A stretch of 64,000 nucleotides of DNA, taken from Thermodesulforhabdus norvegica (lineage in GTDB: Bacteria > Desulfobacterota > Syntrophobacteria > Syntrophobacterales > Thermodesulforhabdaceae). Positions 44,574 through 54,506 of the stretch are shown here, piece by piece. Location: positions 1 through 64,000 of the forward strand of contig NZ_FOUU01000010.1 in NCBI RefSeq assembly GCF_900114975.1, in the 5' to 3' direction. A program made the translations under genes and the position numbers. Numbering within the stretch: the first letter of the stretch is position 1; the number at the start of each line of letters is the position of its first letter. The notes below the pieces were generated by a model. That model saw nothing but the letters and a program-made list of their open reading frames with translations, had not been told where the DNA came from and did not search any database.

Positions 44574-45895
44574 GATTTTACAGCTCTGGAAACTTCCGAA
44601 GCGGCTCCCAGCACTTCAAGAAGCTGGCCTTTGCCCAGAGGTACTCCCCTGACAATCCCCGCAGCGTCAGCAGCACCAACGGCCGAAAGAGATTGACCGG
44701 GCAGGAAAGTCCCCGAAAGAAAATTGGCCATTTTTATTATGCGGATCAGCATGTTACCGGCTTCATCGAATTCGGATAACTCATGACCTCTAACGGCCCT
44801 GTAAACCGCATCGGGCAATTCCCACTCCCTGCAGAGAATTTCACCCGTATCAATATGGGTTACTCCGAAAACGCTCTTTTCAATTTCCACAAGAGATCTT
44901 CCCTCATTGAGAACCTTTCTGTAGAAGTAGGGCGCAACGGGATGGATATAATGATCCAGCACTATTTTCCCTATGTCATGAAGAAGGCCGGCCGTATATG
45001 CCTGATCTTCCGGGAGGTTAAAGGATCTGGCCAGAGCCTGAGCTATGTGTGCAGTGGTAACGGCGTGGTTAAAAAGACCGCCACGACACATGCTGTAGCC
45101 GCCTGTTGCACAGCGGAAAACATCTTCACAATAGGCCATTAGCACCGCCTGAAGAAGTCTTCGTTCACCCAACACGACAAGGGCTCTATCAATCGACTGA
45201 ATCCCGTGGGGCAGTCGAAACATCGGAGATTGACAAAAAGCCAGAATCTTTGCTGCTATAACCTGATCTTTTCGAACTTCTTCGGAGATCTCGGCAAAAC
45301 TGTAGTCTCCCCTTTTCACCATATCAAGGATTTTCAAAGCCACCTGAGGGATGGGTTTAAGCTGGCTTACGGTTCCGATGAGGTCTTCACGGGTTGGCCT
45401 GGGAAATCGCTCTATGTTAAAGCCTTCGGGCGATTCAAAAGGGTCAACCCTTACGGAGAAATTGCGCATGTCCAGCTGGATCCGACAGGCAAAAAATCCC
45501 CCCGTTTCTAAGTAAACGATGGGAATGTTATTCTCCCTGAGAAAGGACTCGACAACATCGAAGGTTTCACCCCCGATGTTCATGATAAAGTCTTCTTCAG
45601 ACACGGGCCCTACAAGAGCTCCACCGGCAATGTGGGCTTCCAGGCGTGCCGGGTCCGCTCCTCGCCGCACCATTTCACTTAAAAATACCGGCAGTCCTGT
45701 GGAAGCATAAGCTTCTCGCTGAAAATCCGTTCCGGGGTCGGGCGGTTCGGGCAACAGTATATGATACAATCCCGCAATATCGTTTTTTCGGTCGATGAGC
45801 GCCAGACCGACACAGGTTCCCAGAATGGCTTCCAGTGTAAGAATCTGCCTCTTGCCTATGTAGAAGGTGCCGGAATCCACGATCCGCACAGACAT
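44570..45895 (-). CDS. CheD-HDOD fusion protein
   Basis: This 441-residue protein joins two signalling domains. Residues about 5-155 match CheD, the chemoreceptor glutamine deamidase, with the catalytic pair Cys28 (ILGTCVGLAL) and His45 (GLYHILLPE). Residues about 175-410 are an HDOD domain, a catalytically altered HD relative used in bacterial signalling, with PIPQVALKILDMV and GLLHDIGKIVLDHY; the latter retains an HD pair. It is not next to chemotaxis genes but between alaS and a HAD gene. It could modify receptors or simply use CheD as a sensor; this is inference. Confidence 0.82.
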   Translation of the reverse strand: MSVRIVDSGTFYIGKRQILTLEAILGTCVGLALIDRKNDIAGLYHILLPEPPDPGTDFQREAYASTGLPVFLSEMVRRGADPARLEAHIAGGALVGPVSEEDFIMNIGGETFDVVESFLRENNIPIVYLETGGFFACRIQLDMRNFSVRVDPFESPEGFNIERFPRPTREDLIGTVSQLKPIPQVALKILDMVKRGDYSFAEISEEVRKDQVIAAKILAFCQSPMFRLPHGIQSIDRALVVLGERRLLQAVLMAYCEDVFRCATGGYSMCRGGLFNHAVTTAHIAQALARSFNLPEDQAYTAGLLHDIGKIVLDHYIHPVAPYFYRKVLNEGRSLVEIEKSVFGVTHIDTGEILCREWELPDAVYRAVRGHELSEFDEAGNMLIRIIKMANFLSGTFLPGQSLSAVGAADAAGIVRGVPLGKGQLLEVLGAASEVSRAVKS

Positions 45896-45913
45896 GACAG
45901 GACCACCTTTTTC

Positions 45914-48586
45914 CTATGCGGTCGTCAGGACCCGTCGAAGTATTTCGCGGGCTTTTTCAAGGGCTTCTCCCAGTTTCTCAGGGTTAGGTCCCCCAGCCTG
46001 TGCCATGTCAGGTCGGCCACCTCCACGGCCTCCGACGACCGAAGCCAGCTCTCTTATTAAGTCCCCTGCATGAATTCGCCCGGTAAGATCCCTGGAAACG
46101 CCCACCAGCAGCAAGGCCTTATCTTCTGTCCTTCCACCGAGAACCAGAACTGCTTTATCCCTGTATCGCTCTTTAAACCGATCGTAAACTTCTCTCATGG
46201 CAGCGTGATCATCCACGTCCGCTTCCGATACAATAACCCGAACATCACCCATTGCTTCAGGCGATGCCAGCACATCTCTGGAAGCGGCAGCCGTGATCTC
46301 GTACTTCAGTCTTTCTATTTCCTTCTCCAGTTGTTTTTCCCGCTCGAGAAGCTTTTCAACCCTGTCTTTAACGTTTTCCATCGGCACACGCAGTATGTCT
46401 GCAAGTTCTCTGAGCATGCGCCGCTGGTTCTGGACCCATCTTACGGCAGCTCTGCCCGCCACGGCCTCAATACGCCTGACGCCTCCTGCTATGCCCGATT
46501 CGTTCAGAATAAAGAAGGCCCCGATATCGGAGGTTGCCCTGACATGGGTTCCTCCACAGAGCTCTTTACTTAAACCCGGAACCTCAACAACCCTGACAAC
46601 ATCTCCGTATTTCTCTTCGAAGAGAGCCACGGCACCTGTTCTTACGGCTTCATCGTAGGACATCTGAGTTATGCAGACGGATCGGTTTTTCCTGATCTCT
46701 TCGTTTACGAGATTTTCAACGGTTTCCAGTTCTTCGGGCGTAAGAGCCCTGAAGTGCGTAAAATCGAAGCGCAGGCGATCCGGAGCAACAAGTGATCCCG
46801 ACTGTTTGACGTGTTCTCCAAGTACCTTTCTAAGAGTGGCATGCAGAAGGTGGGTGGCAGTATGATGTCGTGCCGTGTCAGCCCGCGCTTCCGCATCCAC
46901 AACAAGCCTTACACTTTCCCCAACCTCTATACTTCCTTCCGTAACCTCACCGACATGCAGGATCAGATCGCCCGGGAGTTTTTTAGTATCAACGACGGTG
47001 ACAGCCCCTTTCGGTCCCTCTATCAGGCCTCTGTCTCCCACCTGACCACCCGATTCACCGTAAAAAGAAGTCCTATCGGTGACTATTTCAACCCTGTCAC
47101 CCCGTGACGCTGCATTCAACCGTTTATTTCCGGCGATAATGGCGAGAATTCTGCCTTCGGTCTCCAGGGTTTCGTATCCCACAAATTCGACGGTGGCGAC
47201 TTCCCGGCCGATTTCCTTATAAACCCCTTCGACGGCGGCTTCGCCGCTTCCTTTCCAGTGAAGCCTCGAGCGCTCCCGCTGTTCCTTCATAAGGCTCTCA
47301 TAACCTTCGAGATCCACCGAAAAGCCGATACTGCGGGCCATATCGGTCACAATATCCGTGGGGAAGCCGTAAGTATCGTAAAGCTTGAACACGAGCTCTC
47401 CCGGTATGGTCGATTGACCCGTATCCTTCAGTCTTTCTATTTCCTGATTCAGAAGCCTTAGTCCAAAATCCAGAGTTTCATTGAAGCGCTCTTCCTCGTA
47501 CTTTATCACTTCGGTAATATACCTGCGGTTCTCAATCAACTCCGGGTAGGCGTCCTTCATGCTCTCCATAACAGCCAGAGCAACTTCATGGAGAAAGGGC
47601 CGATCAAGCCCCAAAAATCGACCATGTCGCAGCGCCCGTCTGATAACCCGCCTGAGGACATAACCCCGTCCTTCGTTGGACGGAAGCACTCCATCCCCGA
47701 CCAGAAAGGCGGCAGCACGGCTGTGATCGGCTATTACTTTAATGGAGACATCTTTTGTTTTGTCGGCGCCGTACCGATGCCCGCTCAGCTCCTCGATCTT
47801 CTCCATTATCGGTTTAAACAGGTCTATATCGTAGTTGGACGGGACGCCCTGTACCACGGCCGCTATACGCTCAAGCCCCATACCCGTATCAATGCTGGGT
47901 CGCGGCAGGGGTACCAGTGTTCCATCGGGTTTACGATCGAATTGCATGAAGACCAGGTTCCATAACTCCAGATAACGATCGCAGTCACAGCCCGGCTTAC
48001 AATCGGCAGAACCGCAGCCGAACTCCGGACCCTGGTCGATGATAATTTCCGAACAGGGGCCACAGGGTCCCGTATCTCCCATAGCCCAGAAATTGTCTTT
48101 TGTGGGAAAGGCAAGAATTCTGTCTTCCGGAAGATACCGCGCCCAGAGTTCCCGAGCTTCATCATCGGGGCCGAGATTCATCCCCGCATCGCCCTCATGG
48201 ACTGTAGCGTAAAGTTTGTCCTGCGGCAGTTTCAGATAATTGACGAGAAACTCCCAGGCAAATTCTATGGCTTCTTTTTTGAAATAATCGCCAAAAGAAA
48301 AGTTTCCGAGCATTTCAAAAAAGGTGTGATGCCTTGCAGTGTAGCCCACATTTTCAAGGTCGTTGTGTTTACCACCGGCTCTCATGCACTTCTGACTGGA
48401 AGCCGCCCTCACATAAGGCCGCTTCTCCTCTCCAAGGAAACACCGTTTAAACTGAACCATGCCGGCGTTGGTGAAAAGAAGGGTAGGATCATCCCGGGGG
48501 ATTAGAGAAGAACTCTTCACGATTGTATGGCCTCTATCCCTGAAAAACTGCAAAAACTCGGATCTGATTTCCCCGGCTTTCTTCAT
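45914..48586 (-). CDS. alaS: Alanyl-tRNA synthetase
   Basis: AlaS charges tRNA-Ala. The protein is full length at 890 residues: the class II catalytic domain at the N-terminus (SSSLIPRDDPTLLFTNAGM; GNFSFGDYFK), a tRNA-recognition region, the editing domain with HTATHLLH and CGGTHV zinc-binding residues (about 585-690), a coiled coil (about 740-780) and the C-Ala domain ending in GGRGGGRPDMAQAGG. GGAGGT precedes the ATG. It follows recA in the same direction, a frequent pair. Confidence 0.98.
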   Translation of the reverse strand: MKKAGEIRSEFLQFFRDRGHTIVKSSSLIPRDDPTLLFTNAGMVQFKRCFLGEEKRPYVRAASSQKCMRAGGKHNDLENVGYTARHHTFFEMLGNFSFGDYFKKEAIEFAWEFLVNYLKLPQDKLYATVHEGDAGMNLGPDDEARELWARYLPEDRILAFPTKDNFWAMGDTGPCGPCSEIIIDQGPEFGCGSADCKPGCDCDRYLELWNLVFMQFDRKPDGTLVPLPRPSIDTGMGLERIAAVVQGVPSNYDIDLFKPIMEKIEELSGHRYGADKTKDVSIKVIADHSRAAAFLVGDGVLPSNEGRGYVLRRVIRRALRHGRFLGLDRPFLHEVALAVMESMKDAYPELIENRRYITEVIKYEEERFNETLDFGLRLLNQEIERLKDTGQSTIPGELVFKLYDTYGFPTDIVTDMARSIGFSVDLEGYESLMKEQRERSRLHWKGSGEAAVEGVYKEIGREVATVEFVGYETLETEGRILAIIAGNKRLNAASRGDRVEIVTDRTSFYGESGGQVGDRGLIEGPKGAVTVVDTKKLPGDLILHVGEVTEGSIEVGESVRLVVDAEARADTARHHTATHLLHATLRKVLGEHVKQSGSLVAPDRLRFDFTHFRALTPEELETVENLVNEEIRKNRSVCITQMSYDEAVRTGAVALFEEKYGDVVRVVEVPGLSKELCGGTHVRATSDIGAFFILNESGIAGGVRRIEAVAGRAAVRWVQNQRRMLRELADILRVPMENVKDRVEKLLEREKQLEKEIERLKYEITAAASRDVLASPEAMGDVRVIVSEADVDDHAAMREVYDRFKERYRDKAVLVLGGRTEDKALLLVGVSRDLTGRIHAGDLIRELASVVGGRGGGRPDMAQAGGPNPEKLGEALEKAREILRRVLTTA

Positions 48587-48613
48587 GAACTTACCTCCAT
48601 CCCCCGTTAAATC

Positions 48614-49669
48614 TCATGCGATTTCGTCAACGGCCCCTACTTCTTCTTCAGGGCTCAAGGGTTTTCGAAAAGGCAACTGCTTTATCTCCCTAACACGAGC
48701 CTCAAGCTCGGACAGAACTTCGGGGTGTTCTTTAAGAAACTTTCTGGCATTTTCACGCCCCTGTCCGAGACGCACATCTCCATAAGAGTACCAGGCACCC
48801 GATTTGCTGACCACACCGAGTTCCGCCGCAAGATCGAGCACATCTCCCTCACGGGAAATGCCCTCCTGGAATATGATGTCAAACTCGGTTTCTCTGAAGG
48901 GCGGTGCAATTTTGTTCTTAACGACCTTAACCCTTACGCGGTTGCCTATGGTTTCCGTACCTTCCTTTATGGCGCCAACCCGCTTTATCTCTAAGCGTAT
49001 AGTTGCGTAAAACTTCAGGGCATTACCGCCGGTGGTCGTCTCCGTCGGTCCAAACATGACCCCGATTCTCGACCGGATCTGGTTTATAAAGATCACGCAG
49101 GTTTTCGACTTGTTAATGGCGGCCACGAGCTTCCTCAACGCCTGGCTCATGAGCCGGGCCTGGAGTCCTACGTGAGCGTCACCCATTTCGCCGTCGATCT
49201 CAGCTTTGGGCACCAGTGCGGCCACCGAATCTATTACAATTACATCGATGGCGTTACTCCTCACCAGGATTTCGGCAATCTCAAGAGCCTGTTCACCGTA
49301 ATCCGGCTGGCTTATGAGCAGATCCTCTACGTTGACCCCCAGTCGCCTGGCGTAGGTCACATCCAGAGCGTGTTCTGCGTCGATAAAAGCGGCCACACCG
49401 CTTTGTTTCTGAGCTTCGGCTATTATATGGAGAGCCAGTGTAGTTTTCCCCGAGGATTCGGGCCCGTAAATCTCGATAATTCTACCCCGGGGAACGCCTC
49501 CAATTCCCAAAGCCAGATCGAGCGATATTGCCCCGGTGGGTATAACGGGATGGGCCACCTCATGAGCCTTCTCACCAAGCCTCATGATGGCCCCCTTTCC
49601 GTACTGCTTTTCAATCTGCGACAGCGCCGCTTCAATCACCCTGCGACGCTCATCCGTTCCGTTCGTCAT
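48614..49669 (-). CDS. recA: Recombinase RecA
   Basis: RecA forms filaments on single-stranded DNA for homologous recombination and triggers the SOS response. The 351-residue protein has Walker [10 protein letters not shown] (about 70), the EHALD segment, DNA-binding loops L1 and L2 ([25 protein letters not shown]) and an acidic C-terminal tail. GGAGGT lies 10 bases before the ATG. No LexA-type operator was recognised in the short gap to thpR, so it is probably expressed with its upstream neighbours as well. Confidence 0.98.
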   Translation of the reverse strand: MTNGTDERRRVIEAALSQIEKQYGKGAIMRLGEKAHEVAHPVIPTGAISLDLALGIGGVPRGRIIEIYGPESSGKTTLALHIIAEAQKQSGVAAFIDAEHALDVTYARRLGVNVEDLLISQPDYGEQALEIAEILVRSNAIDVIVIDSVAALVPKAEIDGEMGDAHVGLQARLMSQALRKLVAAINKSKTCVIFINQIRSRIGVMFGPTETTTGGNALKFYATIRLEIKRVGAIKEGTETIGNRVRVKVVKNKIAPPFRETEFDIIFQEGISREGDVLDLAAELGVVSKSGAWYSYGDVRLGQGRENARKFLKEHPEVLSELEARVREIKQLPFRKPLSPEEEVGAVDEIA

Positions 49670-49708
49670 GACAACTTATACCTCCGGTCTTATTAGCCCA
49701 GTATTTAT

Positions 49709-50296
49709 TTAAACTCCTCCCAATCTTATCCTGGCAATCGGTCTGTACTCGGCTCCATCGGGTTTCAGGATGCTTTGATAGAGTACCACGTCTTCCACCG
49801 TAAAAAAATCGGTTTTAAAAGCCATCCGGGACGCAATGCTTTTCGCAAGCGAAGGATTACCGGAAGGCCTGCGAACACGACCAAGAGTCACGTGAGGCCT
49901 GAACTCTCTGTCTTCTTCGGGAAAACCAAGAGGTTCCAGATAGTTATCCAGCTCTTTTTTAAAATCGCCCAGCAGTCCAACATCTCCGTCAACGCCCACC
50001 CAGATCACTCTCGCCTTTTTGATTGAAGGAAAAGCTCCACATCCCTTGAGAAATAACGAAAAACTACCGTACTTTCCAGCTACTTCGCGGATTACTTTTT
50101 CCAGATCCGGAATCTGCGTCTCTCTGACATCTCCCAGGAATTTAAGGGTTATGTGTACCCCGTAAGCATTTACCCATTTAACCCCGTCGGGCACATCCCT
50201 TACCAGCGACTTCATCAATTCGCTCAGGTGCTCCTTAACCCTATCGGGAAGGTCTATTGCCACAAAGGCTCGAATCACTCTTTCAGTTCCTGCCAT
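49709..50296 (-). CDS. thpR: RNA 2',3'-cyclic phosphodiesterase
   Basis: This 195-residue 2H phosphoesterase has the two catalytic HxTx motifs, HITLKFLG (about residue 49) and HVTLGRVRR (about 131). ThpR/LigT proteins open 2',3'-cyclic phosphates on RNA. It overlaps the end of cinA by 22 bases and precedes recA, a common cinA-thpR-recA order. The true start may be slightly internal. Confidence 0.92.
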   Translation of the reverse strand: MAGTERVIRAFVAIDLPDRVKEHLSELMKSLVRDVPDGVKWVNAYGVHITLKFLGDVRETQIPDLEKVIREVAGKYGSFSLFLKGCGAFPSIKKARVIWVGVDGDVGLLGDFKKELDNYLEPLGFPEEDREFRPHVTLGRVRRPSGNPSLAKSIASRMAFKTDFFTVEDVVLYQSILKPDGAEYRPIARIRLGGV

Positions 50297-51534
50297 AGGA
50301 GCCTCAAAGCTTCGTGTGCCGTTCTCCTTTGAATAAGTTCTCGATCTCCGTGGAATAAAAACCTTTCGGCCTTAATTTTTCCCCTCGTGCCGTATCCTAT
50401 GTAAACGGTTCCTACGGGCTTTGTGGAACTTCCACCTCCGGGCCCTGCAATTCCGGTAATACCAACGGCAATGTCCGCCCTAGAGCGCTTCAACGCCCCT
50501 TTAACCATCTCCACAGCCGTCCGCTCGCTTACCGCACCGTAAAGCTTTAGAGTTTCTGCAGGCACACCGAGCAGTTCCTCTTTGGCTTCGTTACTGTACA
50601 CGACGAAACCACGATCAAAGTAGTCAGAAGCACCGGGAACGGACACAATCCTTTCGGCCAACAAACCTCCGGTACACGACTCTGCTACGGCCAGCTTCAT
50701 TCCCTTCTTTCTCAGCAGTTCACCGACGACCTTTTCCAGGGAATCATCATCCGTTCCACTCACGAAGCCTGCTCCAATCCTGTCGATGACATAGCCGACG
50801 ACCCTTTTAATTTCGTTTTCTGCTTTTGCAAAGTCCTCGGCCTGTAGCGTTATGGTTACCCAGGTTTCGCCTTCCGGTCTGGGAAGGTATCCTATCCTGA
50901 CAGATTCAAAGCCGGGATCTGTTTTTTCGGCATCCGCGAGCCTTTCCGCAATTTCCCACTCGTACATCCCCTGAACTCTGATAACCCTCCGGACCACACA
51001 GCGTCTTGCCGTAAAGATCTTTTCCAGCTCAGGCAGCACCTCTTTCCCGATCAAATACTCGACCTCATGGGGAACACCCGGAAGGCAATAAAGTGGCTTC
51101 CCTCTGACCTCAATGGCAAATCCTGCCATCGGTCTGTCAAGTGCCAGCTTGACCGCACCCTCGGGGAGATGGGTCATCTTCTCGAAAGCATCCTTCCACG
51201 GAATCCCGAACTGCCTGAGATGTCTCTGAAAGTGTTTTTTGTACTCTTCGTCGGGGATACGCTTCAGACCGAAGGCCCTGCAGAGAGCTTCGCAGGTCAC
51301 ATCGTCGGTCGTGGGTCCCAAGCCGCCTGTTGTGACGACAAAATCCGTCTTCCGAATAAGCTCGGCAAGAGCTTCTGCCAGAAGATCAGGATCATCGCCC
51401 AGAATGCGAACCTCCTGAATTGTAAAACCCTTTTTCAGTAAAAGGCGTCCAACGGTTTTAACGTGGGCATCCTGAACGTGACCGTAAAGAACTTCATCGC
51501 CAATGACTACCAGAGAACCCTTAACCGGCTTCAT
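50275..51534 (-). CDS. cinA: CinA family protein: nicotinamide-nucleotide amidase with MoCF-like domain
   Basis: This 419-residue two-domain protein has an N-terminal MoaB/MogA-like domain (VVTTGGLGPTTDDVTCEAL, about 65-85), reported in relatives to be an ADP-ribose pyrophosphatase, and a C-terminal NMN amidase domain with AESCTGGLLAERI (about 280) and GITGIAGPGGGSSTKPVGTV. It takes part in pyridine nucleotide salvage. The gene starts inside the larC stop (ATGA overlap). Confidence 0.93.
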   Translation of the reverse strand: MKPVKGSLVVIGDEVLYGHVQDAHVKTVGRLLLKKGFTIQEVRILGDDPDLLAEALAELIRKTDFVVTTGGLGPTTDDVTCEALCRAFGLKRIPDEEYKKHFQRHLRQFGIPWKDAFEKMTHLPEGAVKLALDRPMAGFAIEVRGKPLYCLPGVPHEVEYLIGKEVLPELEKIFTARRCVVRRVIRVQGMYEWEIAERLADAEKTDPGFESVRIGYLPRPEGETWVTITLQAEDFAKAENEIKRVVGYVIDRIGAGFVSGTDDDSLEKVVGELLRKKGMKLAVAESCTGGLLAERIVSVPGASDYFDRGFVVYSNEAKEELLGVPAETLKLYGAVSERTAVEMVKGALKRSRADIAVGITGIAGPGGGSSTKPVGTVYIGYGTRGKIKAERFLFHGDRELIQRRTAHEALRLLWQELKE

Positions 51535-52736
51535 AGGTCTTCTTCCAGTACTCCCTGCACCTGTGACATTGCATATTCGTATATTTCTCTCACGCTAACT
51601 CCCGCCCTGGATGCCAGATCCACACAATCGGCGTATTCAGGATAGGCCTTTTTTAAGCCGGGCATCACCTCAAACACCTTGATCCTCAGTGATCCGTAAG
51701 GCGTCTCCAGCACGGAGGAGTCTCGCTTCAGCGAAAATCTCCTAACACTCTGCCATCTCATACCCGACGAGGTGGTTTCCCTGAATATGACGGACTGAAT
51801 GCGCTCCAGAAGCGCTTCACTGCAGAGTACGGAAAGCACCCAGCCGGGTCGGTTTTTCTTCATATAGGAAGGTACTATCCACACATCCTGGGCGCCTTCG
51901 GTGAAGAGCTGTTCGTAAAGATGGGAGAAAAACTCCGGATTCATGTCGTCGATGTTGGTCTCCCCCACAACCAGAGTCTCGCAGAGTCGTTCGGCCGTCT
52001 CAATACCAACGAGGAGTCTCAGAAGATTCGGGGGGTGATCGTCTTCATGAGTTCCAACTCCGTAGCCAATTCGATCTATTCTCATCGGAGGTATCTCGCC
52101 AAAACCGCGGCACAGAACCGCCAAAAGGCTCGCCCCTGTGGGTGTCACGAGCTCTCTCTCCTTGACCGTTCCATATACAGGCACACCCTTTAGAACCTCA
52201 AGCGTTGCAGGAGCAGGGCCGGGTAACAACCCATGATGAGAGCTTATGAACCCCCGTCCCATAGGAAGCGGAGAGGCGTAAAGGGAGGTTATACCCAGAA
52301 GATCCATTCCCAAAACGGTTCCGATAACATCCACCACGGTATCGACGGAGCCGAGCTCATGAAAATGCACATCCTCTATGTTCAGGTTATGGATTTTCGC
52401 TTCAGCAGCGGCCAGCTTTTCAAAAACGGCCAGGACGACCCTTTTATGCTTTTCTTCCAGCAGGCTTTTTTCGACAAATTCACGAATGTGGCCGTAGGAC
52501 CTGAAGGCCCTGCTTCGGGCTTCAACAATCACCCTGGTACCCCAGAGATACCCTCGTTTCTCACGGGTAACGCGCCAGTCGAAAACCTCCGGGCCCGTGA
52601 CCTCTTCAACCCGTGCAAAAAGTTCAGAGGCCTCAACCCCCGCATCCACTACGGCACCCAGCAGCATATCTCCGCTCACGCCGGAAAAACAATCAAGATA
52701 ACCCGTGCGCCCGTTGAAGTCAGACCGCTTTTCCAC
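51531..52736 (-). CDS. larC: Nickel pincer cofactor biosynthesis protein LarC
   Basis: LarC inserts nickel into the pincer nucleotide cofactor of lactate racemase-type enzymes. The 401-residue protein has the DUF111 signature YLDCFSGVSGDM at the N-terminus, VHFHELGSVDTVVDVIG, and ETNIDDMNPEFFSHLYE in the C-terminal half. The start is GTG at 52736. LarA, LarB and LarE are not in the window. It is placed upstream of cinA with translational overlap; larC next to cinA or recA is not obviously a functional link. Confidence 0.92.
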   Translation of the reverse strand: MEKRSDFNGRTGYLDCFSGVSGDMLLGAVVDAGVEASELFARVEEVTGPEVFDWRVTREKRGYLWGTRVIVEARSRAFRSYGHIREFVEKSLLEEKHKRVVLAVFEKLAAAEAKIHNLNIEDVHFHELGSVDTVVDVIGTVLGMDLLGITSLYASPLPMGRGFISSHHGLLPGPAPATLEVLKGVPVYGTVKERELVTPTGASLLAVLCRGFGEIPPMRIDRIGYGVGTHEDDHPPNLLRLLVGIETAERLCETLVVGETNIDDMNPEFFSHLYEQLFTEGAQDVWIVPSYMKKNRPGWVLSVLCSEALLERIQSVIFRETTSSGMRWQSVRRFSLKRDSSVLETPYGSLRIKVFEVMPGLKKAYPEYADCVDLASRAGVSVREIYEYAMSQVQGVLEEDL

Positions 52737-52752
52737 CGCAATACCCCGTAAA

Positions 52753-53691
52753 TCACTGATTGACCCAGACGCTCAGGTTCATGGCCGACGAAATGAGCTT
52801 TTCGGTAATGCTACTCTTTAGAAACCCCCAGGTTCCGCCCGGCTTGGAATGACCCAGCACGACGATGCCGGCCTTTACCACCCTGCAGTAATCCAGCAGA
52901 GAATCGGCCACGTTTTTACCGGGATGAACGACGAGTCGGATCCTGTCAGGAGTAAACCCCGCATTTATCAAGATCCTCACGGATTCGTCCATAAAGGTCC
53001 TGGCTTCCCTGTTCTGGGAAGAGGACTCCCATCTGAGATAGTCGGCACTCTTCGTTTCAACCCCCGACGATATTACCCCCGACACCCGGCTGCTAACGTG
53101 AACGAGATCCACCAGCGTTTTGGTTTCGGCAAGCATAAAACCTGCATGATCTACGGCACGAAGTGAAGTATTCTCCGGCCCCACGGCAAGGACAGCCCTT
53201 TCCGTGGAGGGTCTTCCTTCAACGAACCATATAGGGCTAACCAGGCAGTGATGCAGAAAGTCCGGAGTGGGATTACCCTTGAGAAAGCCCTCGAGCTTGC
53301 TGGTTATTTTCTTGGGTACTACCACCGCATCCACCTTTTTCATATCCGCCAATCTGCACGCATGATGGGCAACGCTTAGCTCTCGCTCCTGCACATGCTC
53401 CTGGACAAGCTCTTCAGAAAACCCCAGTTCCACAAGCCTCCGTCTGGCCCTGTCGAGAATTGCCTTGGTCTTTTCTCGCCTTTCGGCCAGAAGATTCTTT
53501 TTCTTCTCCCGCATCGCGGGACTTGATGGCGTGCCCTTGTAGACCGGAGCCAGGGGAGGCTCAATGTAGTGAAGAATCAGGGTTAACCTATCCTTTTCCG
53601 GATAAAGGGCATGAACGAACTCAACACACCCCGTATAGGCTTCATCTTCATCCAGGGGTACGAGGATTGTCTTGGGCAGATAATCAACCAT
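52753..53691 (-). CDS. Tandem universal stress protein (Usp) family
   Basis: This 312-residue protein is made of two Usp-like halves. The first (1-160) starts KTILVPLDEDEAY and includes a charged helical insert (about 60-95). The second (about 165-312) has VLAVGPENTSLRAVDHAG and ends VVLGHSKPGGTWGFLKSSITEKLISSAMNLSVWVNQ, resembling the G-2x-G-9x-G(S/T) nucleotide motif. The function is unspecified; such proteins often bind ATP under stress. It lies between an MBL gene and larC, all in the same direction. Confidence 0.82.
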   Translation of the reverse strand: MVDYLPKTILVPLDEDEAYTGCVEFVHALYPEKDRLTLILHYIEPPLAPVYKGTPSSPAMREKKKNLLAERREKTKAILDRARRRLVELGFSEELVQEHVQERELSVAHHACRLADMKKVDAVVVPKKITSKLEGFLKGNPTPDFLHHCLVSPIWFVEGRPSTERAVLAVGPENTSLRAVDHAGFMLAETKTLVDLVHVSSRVSGVISSGVETKSADYLRWESSSQNREARTFMDESVRILINAGFTPDRIRLVVHPGKNVADSLLDYCRVVKAGIVVLGHSKPGGTWGFLKSSITEKLISSAMNLSVWVNQ

Positions 53692-53705
53692 TTTTCTCCT
53701 TCCTG

Positions 53706-54488
53706 CTAAATTGTAATCACACCTGTTGGCTCATACTGATCCGCAATAAATAAACGGACCTCCTTCCACCTCCCATCTTCCCTCAGCCCGTTGATATGAC
53801 TTCGAACCCGTTCAGGTGAGTTATTGATTTCACTGAGATGAGCAAAACATACGGCGTGAAGATCGCAATGATAGACTTCCCGACAGAGGGCGATACTCTC
53901 TTCGTTGGAAAGATGTCCCAGACGGCTTCGTATGCGCTGTTTTAATTCCCACGGATAAGGCCCGTTCATCAGCAGATCCACTTCGTGATTTGCCTCAACG
54001 ACAATCAGATTACAGTACCTGAGATGTACCTTTACCAGCTCGGTAACCATCCCGAGATCGGTGCAAAGGGCGATCTTTTTTCCATCACCTGACAGAACAA
54101 AGCCCACCGGTTCCTCGGCATCATGAGACAGTGAAAAAGGCTGTACGGAAATATCCCCAACGGTGAACTTTCTTCCCCGTCTGAAGATGCGATAGTTTTT
54201 TATTTCTCCAACGCTTTTGGGAAGGGACGTCAAGGTCCCTTCGGAAAGATACACCGGCATATTGTACCTTCGGCTCAACACACCAATGCCTCTTACATGG
54301 TCTATGTGTTCGTGGGAAACCAGAATTGCATCAACATCCCCCGGATCAACGGGCGAGAATTTCATTTTTTCCGTTATAGCTTTTCCCGAAAGTCCTGCAT
54401 CTACCATGATGCACGTGTTATCCGTCCATACCAGAAGGGCATTACCCTTGGACCCACTGGCAAGTATCTGTATCCTTAAGTCGGCCAT
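53706..54488 (-). CDS. MBL-fold metallohydrolase, YycJ/WalJ-like
   Basis: This 260-residue metallo-beta-lactamase fold protein has SHEHIDHVRG (about 59), LSHDAEEPVGF and a C-terminal CFAHLSEINNSPE segment. The beginning LRIQILASGSKGNALLV matches the YycJ/WalJ group, linked in Firmicutes to DNA replication or repair. Predicted to be cytoplasmic and to bind two metal ions. It follows the M16 peptidase gene by 18 bases. Confidence 0.88.
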   Translation of the reverse strand: MADLRIQILASGSKGNALLVWTDNTCIMVDAGLSGKAITEKMKFSPVDPGDVDAILVSHEHIDHVRGIGVLSRRYNMPVYLSEGTLTSLPKSVGEIKNYRIFRRGRKFTVGDISVQPFSLSHDAEEPVGFVLSGDGKKIALCTDLGMVTELVKVHLRYCNLIVVEANHEVDLLMNGPYPWELKQRIRSRLGHLSNEESIALCREVYHCDLHAVCFAHLSEINNSPERVRSHINGLREDGRWKEVRLFIADQYEPTGVITI

Positions 54489-54506
54489 TGCAAACTCGCA
54501 ATTGTT

